From NCBI GenBank assembly GCA_034509735.1, contig JACGWO010000012.1, positions 21,419,188 through 21,483,187 of the forward strand: a DNA stretch of 64,000 nucleotides. The letters are read 5' to 3'. The position numbers were made by a program, and so were the translations under genes. Source of the DNA: Sesamum alatum (Eukaryota > Streptophyta > Magnoliopsida > Lamiales > Pedaliaceae). Shown here piece after piece: positions 1 through 11,213 of this stretch. The notes below the pieces were generated by a model, which saw only the letters and a program-made list of their open reading frames with translations, did not search any database and was not told where the DNA came from. The stretch's first letter is position 1. Each line of letters begins with the position of its first letter.

Positions 1-1405
1 CTTTATATAGTCAATAGATATGATTTCATTAGAGATCAACTGTCTTATGGTATTATGTCTTCGACGTATATGTCTCGACTTACCATTGTGCATATTGCTT
101 CGTGCCCTTTCAATAGTCGAACGAATATCACAATATATCATAATAACAGGCACTTGCTTTTGTCCAACAAGGAACGTACTACAAAAAATTATGAAGCCAT
201 TCAACTTCTTCTCCAGCTTATCTGAAGCTATAAACCCAGATTCCATAATAGAACGAGTGTTTTCCTCTATATACATTAATCTACCAATTATTCTTGAAAA
301 TTAATTTGACCTCGTATTCACCTTGGTTCTTCACTAAGTGTAGATTTCTATCTACACGAGTCTAGCAGATGAACGGTTATGAACATTGAACTTTCTAGTA
401 CAATCTCAACATGATGAGACTATGATAAAACAAGTCTACAGACGTTTTAGATATCTTAGTCTCTATCATTACGTCAGCTACACCTTATGTCTTTCATATC
501 ACAATATTTTGTCAATACTTTCTTGGTAGAGATTGCTTCCCTTTGTCAACATAGCATCTACATATAGATCGACCATGACAAAGGAGCTAGAAGTGCCTTT
601 AACATAGACACATCTATCACACTCGTTGACCTTGAAGTCATTTGACAACATTGTTTGTCAAATTTCCCATGTCATTTGTTATAAGTTTGTTTAAGCCCAT
701 ACAACAATTTTATGAGTCTACATACCTTCTTTTCTTGGCCAGGAACGACAAACCCTTTAGATTGTTCCATGTAGATCTCTTCATCTAACTCGCCATTCAA
801 GTAACTTTTGAATTTCTTCCACATCAGAGGTAGCTTTTCAATCATAGCAGCTACTTGGAAGGATTCACTGAGCCTAATTCCTTCTACATGCAGATCATGC
901 AAGATCATTTAGAATTCTTGGACTTGGCTCATTACCGTTTTGGAATACACCATTTTGAATTTCAAGAAATTCCCAACCATGAATTTCTTCAAGTTGGCAT
1001 CCTCCATTTTGTATTTCTTTTTCAAGGATTCTCAGAGGGCTTTTGCACTCTTGGTTGAGCTATATACGTTGTACAAAATATCGCTCAAGCCATTGCGGAT
1101 GTAGTTTCTGCATAGAAAATTCCCATGTCCCCATGCATCAAAGCAACTCTTTGTTGGGGATCAGTCTCCTCCTTAGAAACAACGGGGGCTTCCTCACTTA
1201 AGAACCTAACTAGGTTCAACGTAGTGAGGTAAAACAACATCTTTTAATGCCGCCTCTTAAAGTCGTTGCCTGAGAATTTCTCCGACCTTTCTCCTTGGGC
1301 AACAATTGGTTGTGGCAAATGTGGTTGGACAACCATAGTAGCCGGATTAGGAGCAGCAGATCCAGTTGCCATAGCCGGATTGGTAGCAGCAGATTCACTT
1401 TCCAT
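1..1405 (-). pseudogene. Ty1/Copia gag-pol remnant with internal deletion (gag joined to RT)
   Basis: Reading the minus strand from the ATG at 1405, a Copia gag begins (residues MESESAATNPAM) and runs with frame breaks into a UBN2-type gag segment (AMIEKLPLMWKKFKSYL, about 850-798). That segment continues directly into reverse transcriptase (NGELDEEIYMEQ, then GFVVPGQEKKVCRL and LLYGLKQ). Protease, zinc knuckle and integrase, which normally lie between these parts, are missing. Further on, about 640-480 encodes the RT block DFKVNECDRCVYVKGTSSSF with YVDA (552-563) in place of the catalytic YVDD. About 295-1 encodes an RNase H stretch (MESGFIAS, then NGKSRHIRRRHNTIRQL). Stops and frameshifts occur throughout, so it is a dead copy. 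It is cut by the window edge. The family is clear; the exact lineage is not. Confidence 0.88.
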
Positions 1406-1436
1406 AATACACAATGACAAATAATTGTCTTAAACT

Positions 1437-2115
1437 TGTAGGAATAAATGAGATGGGTAGTGCGGGAAATTGTGTATTACGAAGTCGAGGCAAGAGTTAA
1501 ACTCTTTATCTTTAAGACAATTATTTCCCCGCTCTGGTGCTCACGGAATCGGCAATTTGTCTCCCAAGATACAACGAATTTATATCTCAAAGTTGCAGCA
1601 CTACAAACTTTGAGAAACAGCGAACCAAATGATATTTTGAAACTCTCTTGCTAAACTTTATTTGTAGAATGCTTTTATGCTTAAGAATGCTATGAATGAG
1701 TTGAATCCTATCATCCATTCCTAACATCCATAAAATGTTAAATGAAATAAAATGAGAGGGCCTATTTATAGGAGTTGGAAAGGTGTTTCGAACGGACATG
1801 TCCAATCAGAAAAGATGCCTTTGAAAGGTTATGACCTTTCATCCAAATGGACGCATCATTTCACCTAAAGGACATACCATTTCACTCCAATGGACGCATC
1901 ATTTCATCTAAAGGGTTTCATCTAATGGACACATCATTTCAACCACACACTCACTAGGTTGACCAGACACGACATGATGATGATTGGGGCCCATCAACCA
2001 TCATCTACGTGTCACGAGCTGTCATAAGCTATCACGAGCTTGTCATGCGTCGTACATTGTAACCAAACACTTGTCACGATTTATTCTTTAATTTATCATT
2101 CACCATTTTCCAACA
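1437..2115 (-). repeat. Probable 5' LTR of the left-edge Copia element
   Basis: On the minus strand the segment starts TGTTGG (at 2115) and ends CCTACA (at 1437), with gag beginning 31 bases further on. A CTATAAATAG TATA box (about 1762-1772, minus) fits an LTR promoter. The expected iMet-tRNA primer-binding site is not visible after the LTR end, so that part is eroded or the border is slightly off. The sequence 1465-1690 recurs in diverged form at the right edge of the window (about 63838-64000). Confidence 0.6.
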
Positions 2116-2580
2116 TTAACACAGAGAGTTTTTAGCTGAATTTTTAAAACACATGAGATTTTTAACTATCCGGGTAGATTTTTGTCTATGATGGGGTATT
2201 TTTTAAATATATATAAAATATAGTTGGGGCACAAAATTCATTAAGAAATTCAACTTATTTATAAAAATGCCTTAAGCTGCAAAGCAACCTCTGATGAGGT
2301 ATATGTGCGAAATATCTCCTTGTGAGAAAAAACAGACACACACACACACCAAATTATCTCTCTTTATTTTTCAAAATGAGCAAATATCCTTCTTACAAAG
2401 GTGGGTGTAGTTCACGTGCCTCTATTGCGTCTTTAGTTAATTTTAACAATGAAATATTAATTTATATATGTCATTTTATATTTTTATTTATATGTAATTA
2501 ATATAAATAAATAATATATTATTATATATATGTATATATTAATATTTATATGTATATATTAATATTTAAAATAATCTAAA
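2116..2580. other. AT-rich intergenic stretch
   Basis: No gene seen. It holds a short CA run near 2336-2349 and long AT-only stretches (2455-2580) preceding the pyrimidine-rich block. Confidence 0.5.
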
Positions 2581-2594
2581 TACAAAAAAAAAAA

Positions 2595-2935
2595 CTTCAT
2601 CCCTACCAGCCTCCCACCGCCCCCTTCGACACCGCCTCCACCGCCGCCACCCTCCTCCCCCTCCCCCCGACTCGCACGCGCCTCCCTTCTCCTTGTCCCC
2701 TCCCCGTCACCGTTGCCTTCTTCCTCCCCTCCTAGTCGTCGCCTCCGCGCCCCTTCCCTTTCCTTCGGTCTCCCGTCGCCAACCCCCTCCCCTTTCCTCT
2801 CGGGTCGCCGCTTCTCTTCCTGTGGCCCTCCTTCTCCCCTTCCCTCCCCCATCGCCGCTTTCTCCCCTCCTAGTCCCCTACCCCATCGTCACCTCCACAC
2901 CCCTCTCCCCTCCCCTTCCTCTCTTCTCGCCACCG

Positions 2936-2960
<25 letters not shown>
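2595..2960. repeat. Pyrimidine-rich, C-dominated low-complexity block ending in (CT)n(AT)n
   Basis: About 350 bases are almost purely C and T on the plus strand, with sparse G. The motif CTCCCCTCCTAGTC recurs about 140 bases apart (2723 and 2864), so the block looks like imperfect tandem duplication. It ends in a CT microsatellite (2940-2959) followed by AT repeats to about 2995. Long open frames exist on both strands only because the composition lacks stop codons; they look like Pro/Ser/Leu or Gly/Glu/Arg low complexity and are not called as genes. Confidence 0.75.
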
Positions 2961-2976
<16 letters not shown>

Positions 2977-2999
2977 TTATATATATTTATATATGTTTA

Positions 3000-3298
3000 A
3001 CTTTTAATTATATATAAAATATATATCTTAACTTTATATATATAATTTAAATTTAAAATTGTGTATTTGTTTGTTAAATTTTAACTATTGATTGAAATTA
3101 AACAAAATATGCACCGTTGATCTTGATGCGTACCATGGCCTAGTAGCACCACGAGGATCAAAGTATTTTCAAGAAAATTCTAAGTGGAACTAATCTGCAA
3201 GAAAGGGTTAGTATCCCGATGCTTAAGTCGATAATGCTCTTAAAGTGGAAAAAAAACAGAACTTGAAAATGTGATAACTTGAGTAAAATAAGCTTAAA

Positions 3299-3337
<39 letters not shown>

Positions 3338-4720
3338 ACCTCTATTGCAAAGTGAGAGAATTAGGAAGAAATGTTACTTGACAAATGACTGCATGATACC
3401 TCTATTTATAGACATTCGTAGAGTAGGATCTAGAGAGTAGTTAGGGTGAATCCGGTGCCATTGGATAGCTACACGTATTAGCTAAATAACAAAAAAAAAA
3501 AAATCTCAGGATTTGGACTTATTTCAAAGAAGTTATGGTCTTCTGATTGAGTCTTGTCTAGTCTGTCCAAGTTTTCCTGAGATGTGTTACTTGCTGGTTA
3601 ACACCCCGGTTGCCATCAACTTACTCAGAGCTAGCTGGGAATATTTTAGTATGATGTGTCTCCATGTATCATTAATCTATATGACGTGTCTACCTACCTG
3701 TATGTTGATGTTTCTAGCTGAAATAGACTTGTTTCTTGGGTCTCCCAATTAAGAAAAGTTAGAAAACAACTTTGTTGGGCCTCACCTCCCTATTCATGGG
3801 CCAGCTGGTTACAATCGCGTGGGCTGGTTGATGGGGTTGGCTCATATGCTTTGGGTTTGTGTGGGAAGAGGTTGAGGTGGTATCAGATCTATTAATTAAA
3901 TTTGGATCTTAGAATCAAATCAGATACAACAGTTATTGAATAAGGTTATAAATGCAATTTTATAATAAAAAGATAAAAAAATAAGAAAAAATGCGTGACT
4001 TACACGAAATCGCGTGAGTGATGTAATTGCTCTATTTTGAAAAACAAAAAATGGTAATTTGCTATATTGAGATAATTTGCCCATTTACAACATCACAAGG
4101 GATAAATTGCATTAAATGCTATACCAAACATGACCAGATACTTTTGAGCAACTTAAAAAGCTAATTGATATGGCGTGTTTTTCTTTTTTTTTTTTTTTTT
4201 AAAGAAAAAGTTACTGCAACTATACTGATTAATAAATAATTAAATATTTATATACAGTAAATGAAATATTATAATTATGTGGTTTTTCAACTCATTCAAA
4301 AATTAAAGTAAAATGTTGGGGGAAAGTGCTTATCAAGGATTATTCGAATTAAGAAGCTAGAATATACGTGCATAAATTCTGCAAATATTTATTCTTCAGA
4401 AGACAACCCAACAATTTGATTTAAAAATTTTCTATGAAAGATTTCGTGCAGATCTGTGTGTTTGCGTGTTGTGTACTGGGCCCCTTATCATATAGGATGA
4501 GGTCATGAGTCCGCGCTCTATTAATATTTATGAAAATTTATTATTATAAGTAGTCAGATTACTATTGTGGGTCTGAACTCTAATAATATTGGAATTAATA
4601 TACTTTTGTAAAATTTAATATTGTTATTTTTATTTATCATATGCTTTAATTTAAGTTATGACATTCCTAATCAGCCGATAATATTTTTAATATTGATTGA
4701 ATAATAAACCAATTCAATAA
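3000..4720. other. Intergenic, degraded repeats, (AG)n microsatellite
   Basis: No gene model is supportable. It contains an AG microsatellite (3300-3334), an A-run at 3491-3503 and a T-run at 4183-4200. The segment 3128-3205 resembles the reverse complement of 27775-27850 (shared core AGTAGCACCAC), indicating one dispersed repeat family. The remainder is AT-rich with no recognisable coding content. Confidence 0.5.
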
Positions 4721-4953
4721 GGGTGTGTTTGGATTGATGGATTTGGATTTGAAGGAAGGATTTGGAGGAAGTATTTCAAATGATTCTATTTGAAAGAATT
4801 TGAAATCCATCCATATTCATCAAAACATAGTTCAAAATTAGAACGGGAGGATTTGAAATCCTTTAAATTTATAATTACCCAAACAAATTCGAGGGATTTG
4901 TTATTGAGAATTTGAAATCATGGATTTCTAATCCTTCAATCCAAATGCAACCT
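4721..4953. mobile_element. MITE with about 30-bp terminal inverted repeats
   Basis: The left end reads GGGTGTGTTTGGATTGATGG and the right end, reverse-complemented, reads AGGTTGCATTTGGATTGAAG. The inner parts are also complementary (TTGAAATCC motifs facing each other), so the 233-base unit can fold back on itself. There is no coding capacity. The GGGTGTGTTTGG terminus is common among hAT- or Mutator-like plant MITEs. The flanks AATAA and AATAT may be a decayed target duplication. Confidence 0.72.
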
Positions 4954-5751
4954 AATATAAATTATCGTTTTTAGACACCAAATCAATGTCCTTGCTATTT
5001 TATTGATTTACAATGGTAAAACTCATGGATTTTATTTAAAAAAGGAGGTACCTTCATAGAAAAGATGACTTATAATTGTTACTCTTAGACATTTACACAT
5101 ATTATAAGGGGAAATGTGGCAAAATAATAAAAATAAATAATTCCTAGTGAAATTTACAATACTAGTTTTATTAATCAATTATTACATGATTTGGCCTCTC
5201 CCGACACAACAAGAATCTTTACATTGTTTTGACAAAATACTATTACAAAAATCAGGAAAGTAATTATTAAATTGCTTTTTTGGCTTCTTGTTGGGCAAAT
5301 ATAGAAAAACAGAATGAGCAAATAAGTAATTGTCATCATTCAATTAGAACAACATATGTGTCTTTTGATCATAAAATAAATTATTAAAATCAATAAATTT
5401 AATTATAAAACTCATTTACGGCTAAAGATCTATAATATAATTATGAGAATAGTATCAATTTAAATAGGATATTTCACGACAACCACACTATTATCGTTAC
5501 GTTCAAAAAAGACTGCTATGTTTGCTCTCTTCCTTTTTAACAGAGTCCCTTTTTAGCCCTGTGATTGAGTATTTCAAATTTATGTGTCGAGCGCAAATTT
5601 AATTTCTTTTGTTGTTAGATTATTATTTTTCTAATAATTAGTTTTGGTATTAAATTCTACATGAATCACGTTTTGATAAAAAAAAGTATTATAATTTATA
5701 ACTTTTAACCCTATCTCAACTATGTTTACCTAATTATTATTCGGATAATTA

Positions 5752-6016
5752 CATTTACACTCCTTAATATATGGTCTGTTTACCAAATCACTCTTGTCTT
5801 TTTGAATAATTGTACATATACCCACTAGTCAACATCATTTACACAAAAAATCTCTATTTTTTGAAAAATTATGCATACACCCCCTAAAAGTATTTTTATC
5901 ATTACACAAATTACCTTTATTTTTTAGCTGTTTGGGGTAGTTTCTACAATTATACAAAAGATATGGGTGATTTATATAAACAAAACATAAACAAGGGGTA
6001 TAAATATAATTATTTC
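5752..6016. mobile_element. Short MITE of the GGATAATTACA family (copy 1)
   Basis: The termini are inverted (GGATAATTACATTTACAC at the left; the right end gives AAATAATTATATTTATACC when reverse-complemented). The interior matches the copy at 21841-22095 in order and orientation, including ATTTTTTGAAAAATTATGCAT and TTATTTTTTAGCTGT. It is non-coding. Confidence 0.6.
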
Positions 6017-6290
6017 TTATTATTATATTCATTTTATCTGCATATTCATAATCAAATATGAAATTAATTTTTTTTTAAAAATTGATTATTTAAATTAATA
6101 ATTAATTATGTAATCGTCGAACTAAATTAAATGTGCGAAGGGAGGGAAAAAAAAGGAAAAAAAAAAAAAAAAAAGAGAGAAGAAAAATCTCATTCTCTCT
6201 TTTATTCCTGTTTTTATTGGTATTGGCGGCCTTAACGTTTTAACTGTTACGCTTAACTTGCAGCTGCCCCCTTTTCCCCTGTCGACAACA

Positions 6291-6420
6291 GTTATATACC
6301 ATAGCAGGAGAAACGTAAGAAAAACCTCTCCTTATCCCAAATATTTTACTCAAACAAGCGATCGATTTCAGGACCGGATAAAATAGGGAGAGAGCTGCAA
6401 AAATGCCTTTCTCTCTCTAG
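6291..6420 (+). promoter_or_regulatory. Probable core promoter and 5' leader of the DUF4050 gene, with a 5-codon uORF
   Basis: A TATATA-type box (6292-6298) precedes a leader that ends at a plausible donor (CTCTAG|GTAAAT, 6420/6421). A matching acceptor (TTTCAG, ending 6500) would make a leader intron. The leader holds a tiny uORF (ATG 6403, stop TAG 6418-6420) whose stop is exactly at the donor. No cDNA evidence; the transcription start is inferred. Confidence 0.4.
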
Positions 6421-6548
6421 GTAAATCTCATCTTAAACAGTTGTTTCATTGTTGCAAGAAATGGGTATATAATAACATCAAAAAATTGATGAAATTTCAG
6501 GGTCTTGTGAAAGATTTTCTGCCGAATCGAAGTTTTTCGTGCTCATCG

Positions 6549-9508
6549 ATGTTTATGGTGGGGGCCCTTTTACGTTTCGGATCGGTTGCAGCTTGGGTTT
6601 TTCATATTATTGCCTGCATGGGGTAAGTACATAGATTCCTGATTGGCAAAAGAGATGTTCTTTTTTCGTTTCTGGTGATATTATTTTGTGGGTTTTGTGT
6701 GTGGGGATCTTGATTTAGCTTTTTATTGGAATGTAATGATGGGATTTGTTTGTTGTGTTTTCTTGGTTTGGAAAGCTTGCAGAAATTATTGTAATTAATT
6801 GTTTGTTTTGTGTCTATCGATTTGGTTTTGTTAGGCCTGGTTACTGTTTGTTGAATTGTGTGAAGATTGGAGCTTGATAATATATGTGTCCATCTTTATG
6901 TGTTTATATACATATTTTTTTGGTTCCCTCTTTTAAGTTTCTCTTTTGATAATATTGAAGAAACAAGATTGAAAAAAGGAAAGAAAAGAAAACCTTGATC
7001 CAAGAATGAGCTTTCTCAGTTCTTTGCTACAAAGTGTTCTTGAGTAGATTGATGCTGATTCTGTGGTTAGGCTTCTTCATTTCAATTCTTTTGCATGGTG
7101 CTAATTGAAAACTGCTTGTTGATAGGGACTAACCTGGGTAGATGTCCAATGTCTTATGTTATAAGGCTAAGAGAATCTTAACATATGAGGAAACTTGGTT
7201 GCCTTGAATTCATTGTCTATTTGCCTGCCTGGGAATAGACAAATCGGGCATGTTTAGAATTGAAATTGGAAACTGTACCAAACTTTCTGTGCAATGTGGG
7301 ACTCAAGGGATTGTGTCAAAATTTATAGAAAGGTTGTCTTACGGTTGGAGGCTATTATGTGGAATAATGCTGACTGGTTGTTGCAGCTGTAATAAATTAG
7401 ATCCAAAGAACTTCGGTGAGTTTTGTAAAATTTCATGCATCAGTTCTCAGTGTTTAACCGCGGTCTATCTTAGCCCCTGTGAACTAAAATTTCTCCGAGA
7501 TGGAGATTAGCAAAGAAGGAACATATTGATTTGTTTATACTTTTTGTTCCACTAGAGCATTTGAAGTGTATTAAAGGTTGTGTGTGTTGGATTGAGTAGA
7601 TTTCTTACAGCCCGTACTGTCATTTGGAACAGAGCAGTGGTTGTCTTGGGTGCGATAATAAATCCAAACTGAGTTCCACACTTCATGAGCCGTTCAAAGG
7701 GCAGAATAATAACCCTTGGAAGACTTCAAAAGGTTCACTATCTGAAGATTTTTGGACAACCAGCACCGTGGAGATGGAAAATAGTGCACTGCAATCACAT
7801 GGGAGCATCTCTTCAACGAGTACCCTGATGCACGTGCAGGATGCTCATGGCGCTGGTTGTTCAAGCAAACCATCTGAATTCATAAATCATGGTAATTTAA
7901 TTGCACTCATGCTGGTTATGCTCAATATGTCTTATTGTTAAATGCGAAATATGTTACAGTGTTTTCTAGTTGTTTATGGATCTTGTTCATATTTCCTTTC
8001 CCTTTCCATCCACTTCTGGCCGTGTTTTTGTGTTGCTGGTTTGTCTTTTCTATTGAAAGAAGAAAAAGAAAATGAATGAAAGGGAATAACAAACAGAATA
8101 AGAACCAGGGTTGGTTGGTGCTCTATTTTTTGTCTAGACCATGCATTAAACGCCCCACTGCATTATCTTAAAAGGCAGGTAAATTTGCTTTTTTGTATTT
8201 TTTTCTTTTCTATTGTTTTATTATTTATATGTCACGGAAGGAAGAAAATACAACTTCTCTAAATTTACCTGCATCAATCTGAAGCTGGTAGGCATGATCA
8301 CTTTATATACAATTGGCTGTATCTCTTTCATCTTTTGATGTCTTCTATTCCCCTTCTGAGCTTGTTCTTTAATTTTGTTTTTGTGGACTCTTACATTTTA
8401 TGGATTATGGATAAGTGAAATCTCATGTGGAGAGGATTTTGCCGTAGGTCTTATTCTCTGGAACCAGACTCGACAGAAATGGATAGGGAACAAGAAGCCT
8501 GAAAATCGAGCAGACGAGCTGCTTGAGCCCAGGTTAAGGTGAGAGAACTTCATTCACTAAGTTTTTGATTGTGTACCTCTAGACAAGTAGGTAATTACTG
8601 TCATGCAAAGAGAGAACAAATGCACCGGAGTTCAATAAAACATTTGTTCAGATATTATACTTAAAAATCTTGATGTTGCCTAGGCAACTATATAAAGGAT
8701 GATTACTCCCATTATTTAGTAATGATAGAGGTGCTCTAAAACCTCAATCTTTTCCACTGACACATATCAATGAGGCATTTCTTTTCTTCGGGACCTTCTC
8801 ATCCTCCGATTCTCTTATGTCCTTTTGGCTTGTTTTACATCCAAATTTTCTGCTCCACTCGAAAATGTAAGCTTTATTCTTCGAGACGACAGCCATTTTC
8901 CCACAAGGCACGAGCATAAAGTAAGTGGGGTCGGAAGGTATGGGAGTGGATAACTGGCCGTGCTTTGGAAGAGAAGGAACCGCTAAAAGCTGTTTTGACC
9001 GGTTCCTGGAAATGCAAGGTTCTCAAATAAGAAAAGAACTCCTAATTCCTAAATCTTTTTCCCTCTCTTTTGAGCAATGCCATACAATAAAGTCTACAGA
9101 ACTATACCCAGGAGGTAGAGTAGGAAAGAGACAGAATCCGAACTCTGCACATGCATGCTAGTCTGTATATACAGATTAACGTTGGATCTTGTTGAACAAA
9201 GCACAGGAGTTCACTATTCTTTCGTCACATCTGCTCATATCTTTTATCAGAACTTTGTGTCTCTGCATTGCTAAAAAGTTTCGACCTTGCAGTTGGAACG
9301 CGACCTACGACAGTTTGCTCAGCAGCAACAAGCCGTTCCGCCAGCCCATTCCCCTCGGTGTAAGTCCTTTTCCATTCTTTGGTTGTTTATATCTTCAAAT
9401 AAACATATGTTTACCACTGCTGTTAAATGATGATTGCCGACTATAAACCAACAGGAAATGGTCGATTTTCTTGTGGATATTTGGGAGCAGGAGGGAATGT
9501 ATGACTGA
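6549..9508 (+). CDS. Gag1-like clamp (DUF4050) domain protein, 179 aa, 5 exons
   Basis: Exons are 6549-6622, 7638-7891, 8448-8538, 9293-9359 and 9455-9508, all with GT..AG borders and matching phases. The protein opens with a short hydrophobic segment (residues 2-24), then MGGCLGC, a Ser/Thr-rich stretch with EDFWTTSTVEMENSA, and the conserved C-terminal core: GLILWNQTRQKWIGN (residues 110-124), SWNATYDSLLSSNKPF (140-155), and MVDFLVDIWEQEGMYD at the very end (164-179). This arrangement is that of the plant DUF4050/Gag1-like clamp family, whose biochemical role is not established. The start is the first in-frame ATG after the leader intron; a second Met two codons later is possible. Residue 162 is Gly at the exon 4/5 junction, where I recall Ser in relatives; this depends on which of two overlapping donors is used. 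The gene appears intact. Confidence 0.82.
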
Positions 9509-9864
9509 GAAAAGCAGAAGCAGGTGGTAGCAATTGTGGGTTGAAAAATAGGACTCTCCTCAGACTGTAAAAATAGAAACTTAAGCAGTTTCTTGGAAAT
9601 GTATGTTGTTATTTTACTGTGTTAAAAACAAAGAAAAATATGCTGCAACTGAGCATCAACTGAGCATTATCACTTTGTTCAGCAGATTCAGACAAGTTTG
9701 TTCTACTTCGAATTGTTGCACTGCACTACGATTCCCCTGTCAATATTTTCAACTCCATTTGGAAACTTTCACCTTTTTTGTTGCTCTTCTTCTGCTGTCT
9801 GGTTTTATAGCTGTTTTTACTGACAGCAAATCTTTTATTTATCTTTGAAACCTTGTGTTATCCA

Positions 9865-9924
9865 CTTATAATAATAATATTATTATTATTATTGTTGTTG
9901 TTGTTATTGTTATTGTTATTATTA
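9865..9924. repeat. AT/ATT/GTT microsatellite
   Basis: Runs of ATA, ATT and GTT trinucleotides directly border the MITE at 9925. TTA-containing repeats are natural targets for TTA-specific insertion. Confidence 0.8.
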
Positions 9925-10475
9925 GGGATAATTACACTTCTCTCTCTTGAGATTTGGTGTAATTCACGTAGATCCCTTGTAGTTTGAAAATTATATTTAG
10001 TACCTCTTAAGTTTACTTCTGTCTAACAAATAGGTCTCCCCGTCAGTTAAAATTCACTGAATTTGTTGATATTAGCAAAAATAAAATAAAATTGAATTAT
10101 AGGTGATATTTGTCATCGATTGGCTTATTACTGATTTATTATAGGTCAAATGAATCTTTTTATGACCAAACTATTCTTATATATCATCACACGTTAATGC
10201 ATCGAAGTAGGTGTATCTTTAATGTTATGAGGGTAATTCAGTCATAAAAGATTTGTTTGACCTGCATTAATTCATTAATAAGTCAATTGAAGCAAATATT
10301 GATTTTCATCCAATTTTTTTTTATTAATATCAATAAATTCGGTGAATTTTAACTGACGCATGGACCTATTTGTTGGACATAATTAAACATTAAGAGTATT
10401 AGATGTAATTTTTCAACCACAATAGGTCAACGTGTAATTATACCAAATTTCGGGAGAAAGGAGTGTAATTAACCC
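9925..10475. mobile_element. Long-TIR MITE with TTA target duplication (family A)
   Basis: The element runs GGGATAATTACACTTCTCTC...GAGTGTAATTAACCC, with TTA at both flanks (9922-9924, 10476-10478). The arms stay complementary far inward: AACAAATAGGTCTCC at the left faces GGACCTATTTGTTGG at the right, and TGATATTAGCAAAAAT faces TTTATTAATATCAATAA. The TTA target and the palindromic layout suggest a PIF/Harbinger-mobilised non-autonomous element. Non-coding. A relative lies at 13893-14323. Confidence 0.75.
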
Positions 10476-10629
10476 TTATTATTATTACTACTACTACGTG
10501 CGTTTCACTGTTGTTTTTAGAAGTACAATAACAAATAATGTAATTATTATTATTACTACTACGCGCGTTTCATTGTTGTTTTTAGAAGTACAAGAAGAAA
10601 TAATGTAATTGTTGATATTATTATTATTA

Positions 10630-11131
10630 GGGTTAATTACACTTAGACCCCATTTGAAAATATAAATTTATACTTTTCTTAAAAAAGTTTTGAAATTATA
10701 TTTACACTCATTGCAAAAATTCTCCATTTACACCTGAACCCATTTCGTTAGGGTTTGAACGAAAAAAATTGATATAAACATAAAGAATTTTATGTAAATT
10801 TTAATTTTACCCCTCATTTAATATTTTCATGTATTTTTTTATACTTATAAGGGGATAAATATGCTATATATACATATGGAGTGAGGTTAACATTATTACA
10901 ATTTTCCCCTTATAAGTACAAAAATTATTACATGAGAATATTAAATAGGAGTAAAATTGAAAAATTTATGTAATTTTTTTTGCTCACGTTAGTATATTTA
11001 ATCCAAATTCTAATGGAATGTGGTCAGGTGTAAATGGAGAATTTTTAGAGGGTGTATAAGTGTAATTTAGAAGTTTTTAGGGAAAAAGTGTAATTTTGCA
11101 TTTTTAGAGGGAGTCTAAGTGTAATTAACCC
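10630..11131. mobile_element. Long-TIR MITE with TTA target duplication (family B, copy 1)
   Basis: The element begins GGGTTAATTACACTTAGACC and ends with its inverted form. TTA flanks it on both sides (10627-10629, 11132-11134). The arms contain facing pairs such as TTCTCCATTTACACCTGA and TCAGGTGTAAATGGAGAA. The centre holds the palindromic pair TTTTTATACTTATAAGGGGA and CCCCTTATAAGTACAAAAA. A second copy of the same family is at 33046-33544. Confidence 0.8.

Positions 11132-11212
<81 letters not shown>
11132..11212. repeat. (ATT)n microsatellite, about 80 bp
   Basis: An uninterrupted ATT trinucleotide repeat lies between the family B MITE and the Helitron at 11213. Similar ATT sequence surrounds both 9.9-11.1 kb MITEs, so they appear to have inserted into or beside one expanding ATT tract. 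Confidence 0.9.

Positions 11213-11213
<1 letters not shown>

Noticed and set aside
1448..1805. Small ORFs at 1448-1654 and 1587-1805
   Set aside because: They fall inside the Copia LTR.
2559..3007. Long ORFs on both strands in the pyrimidine-rich block
   Set aside because: Composition alone removes stop codons; the products are low-complexity and no splice or promoter context supports a gene.
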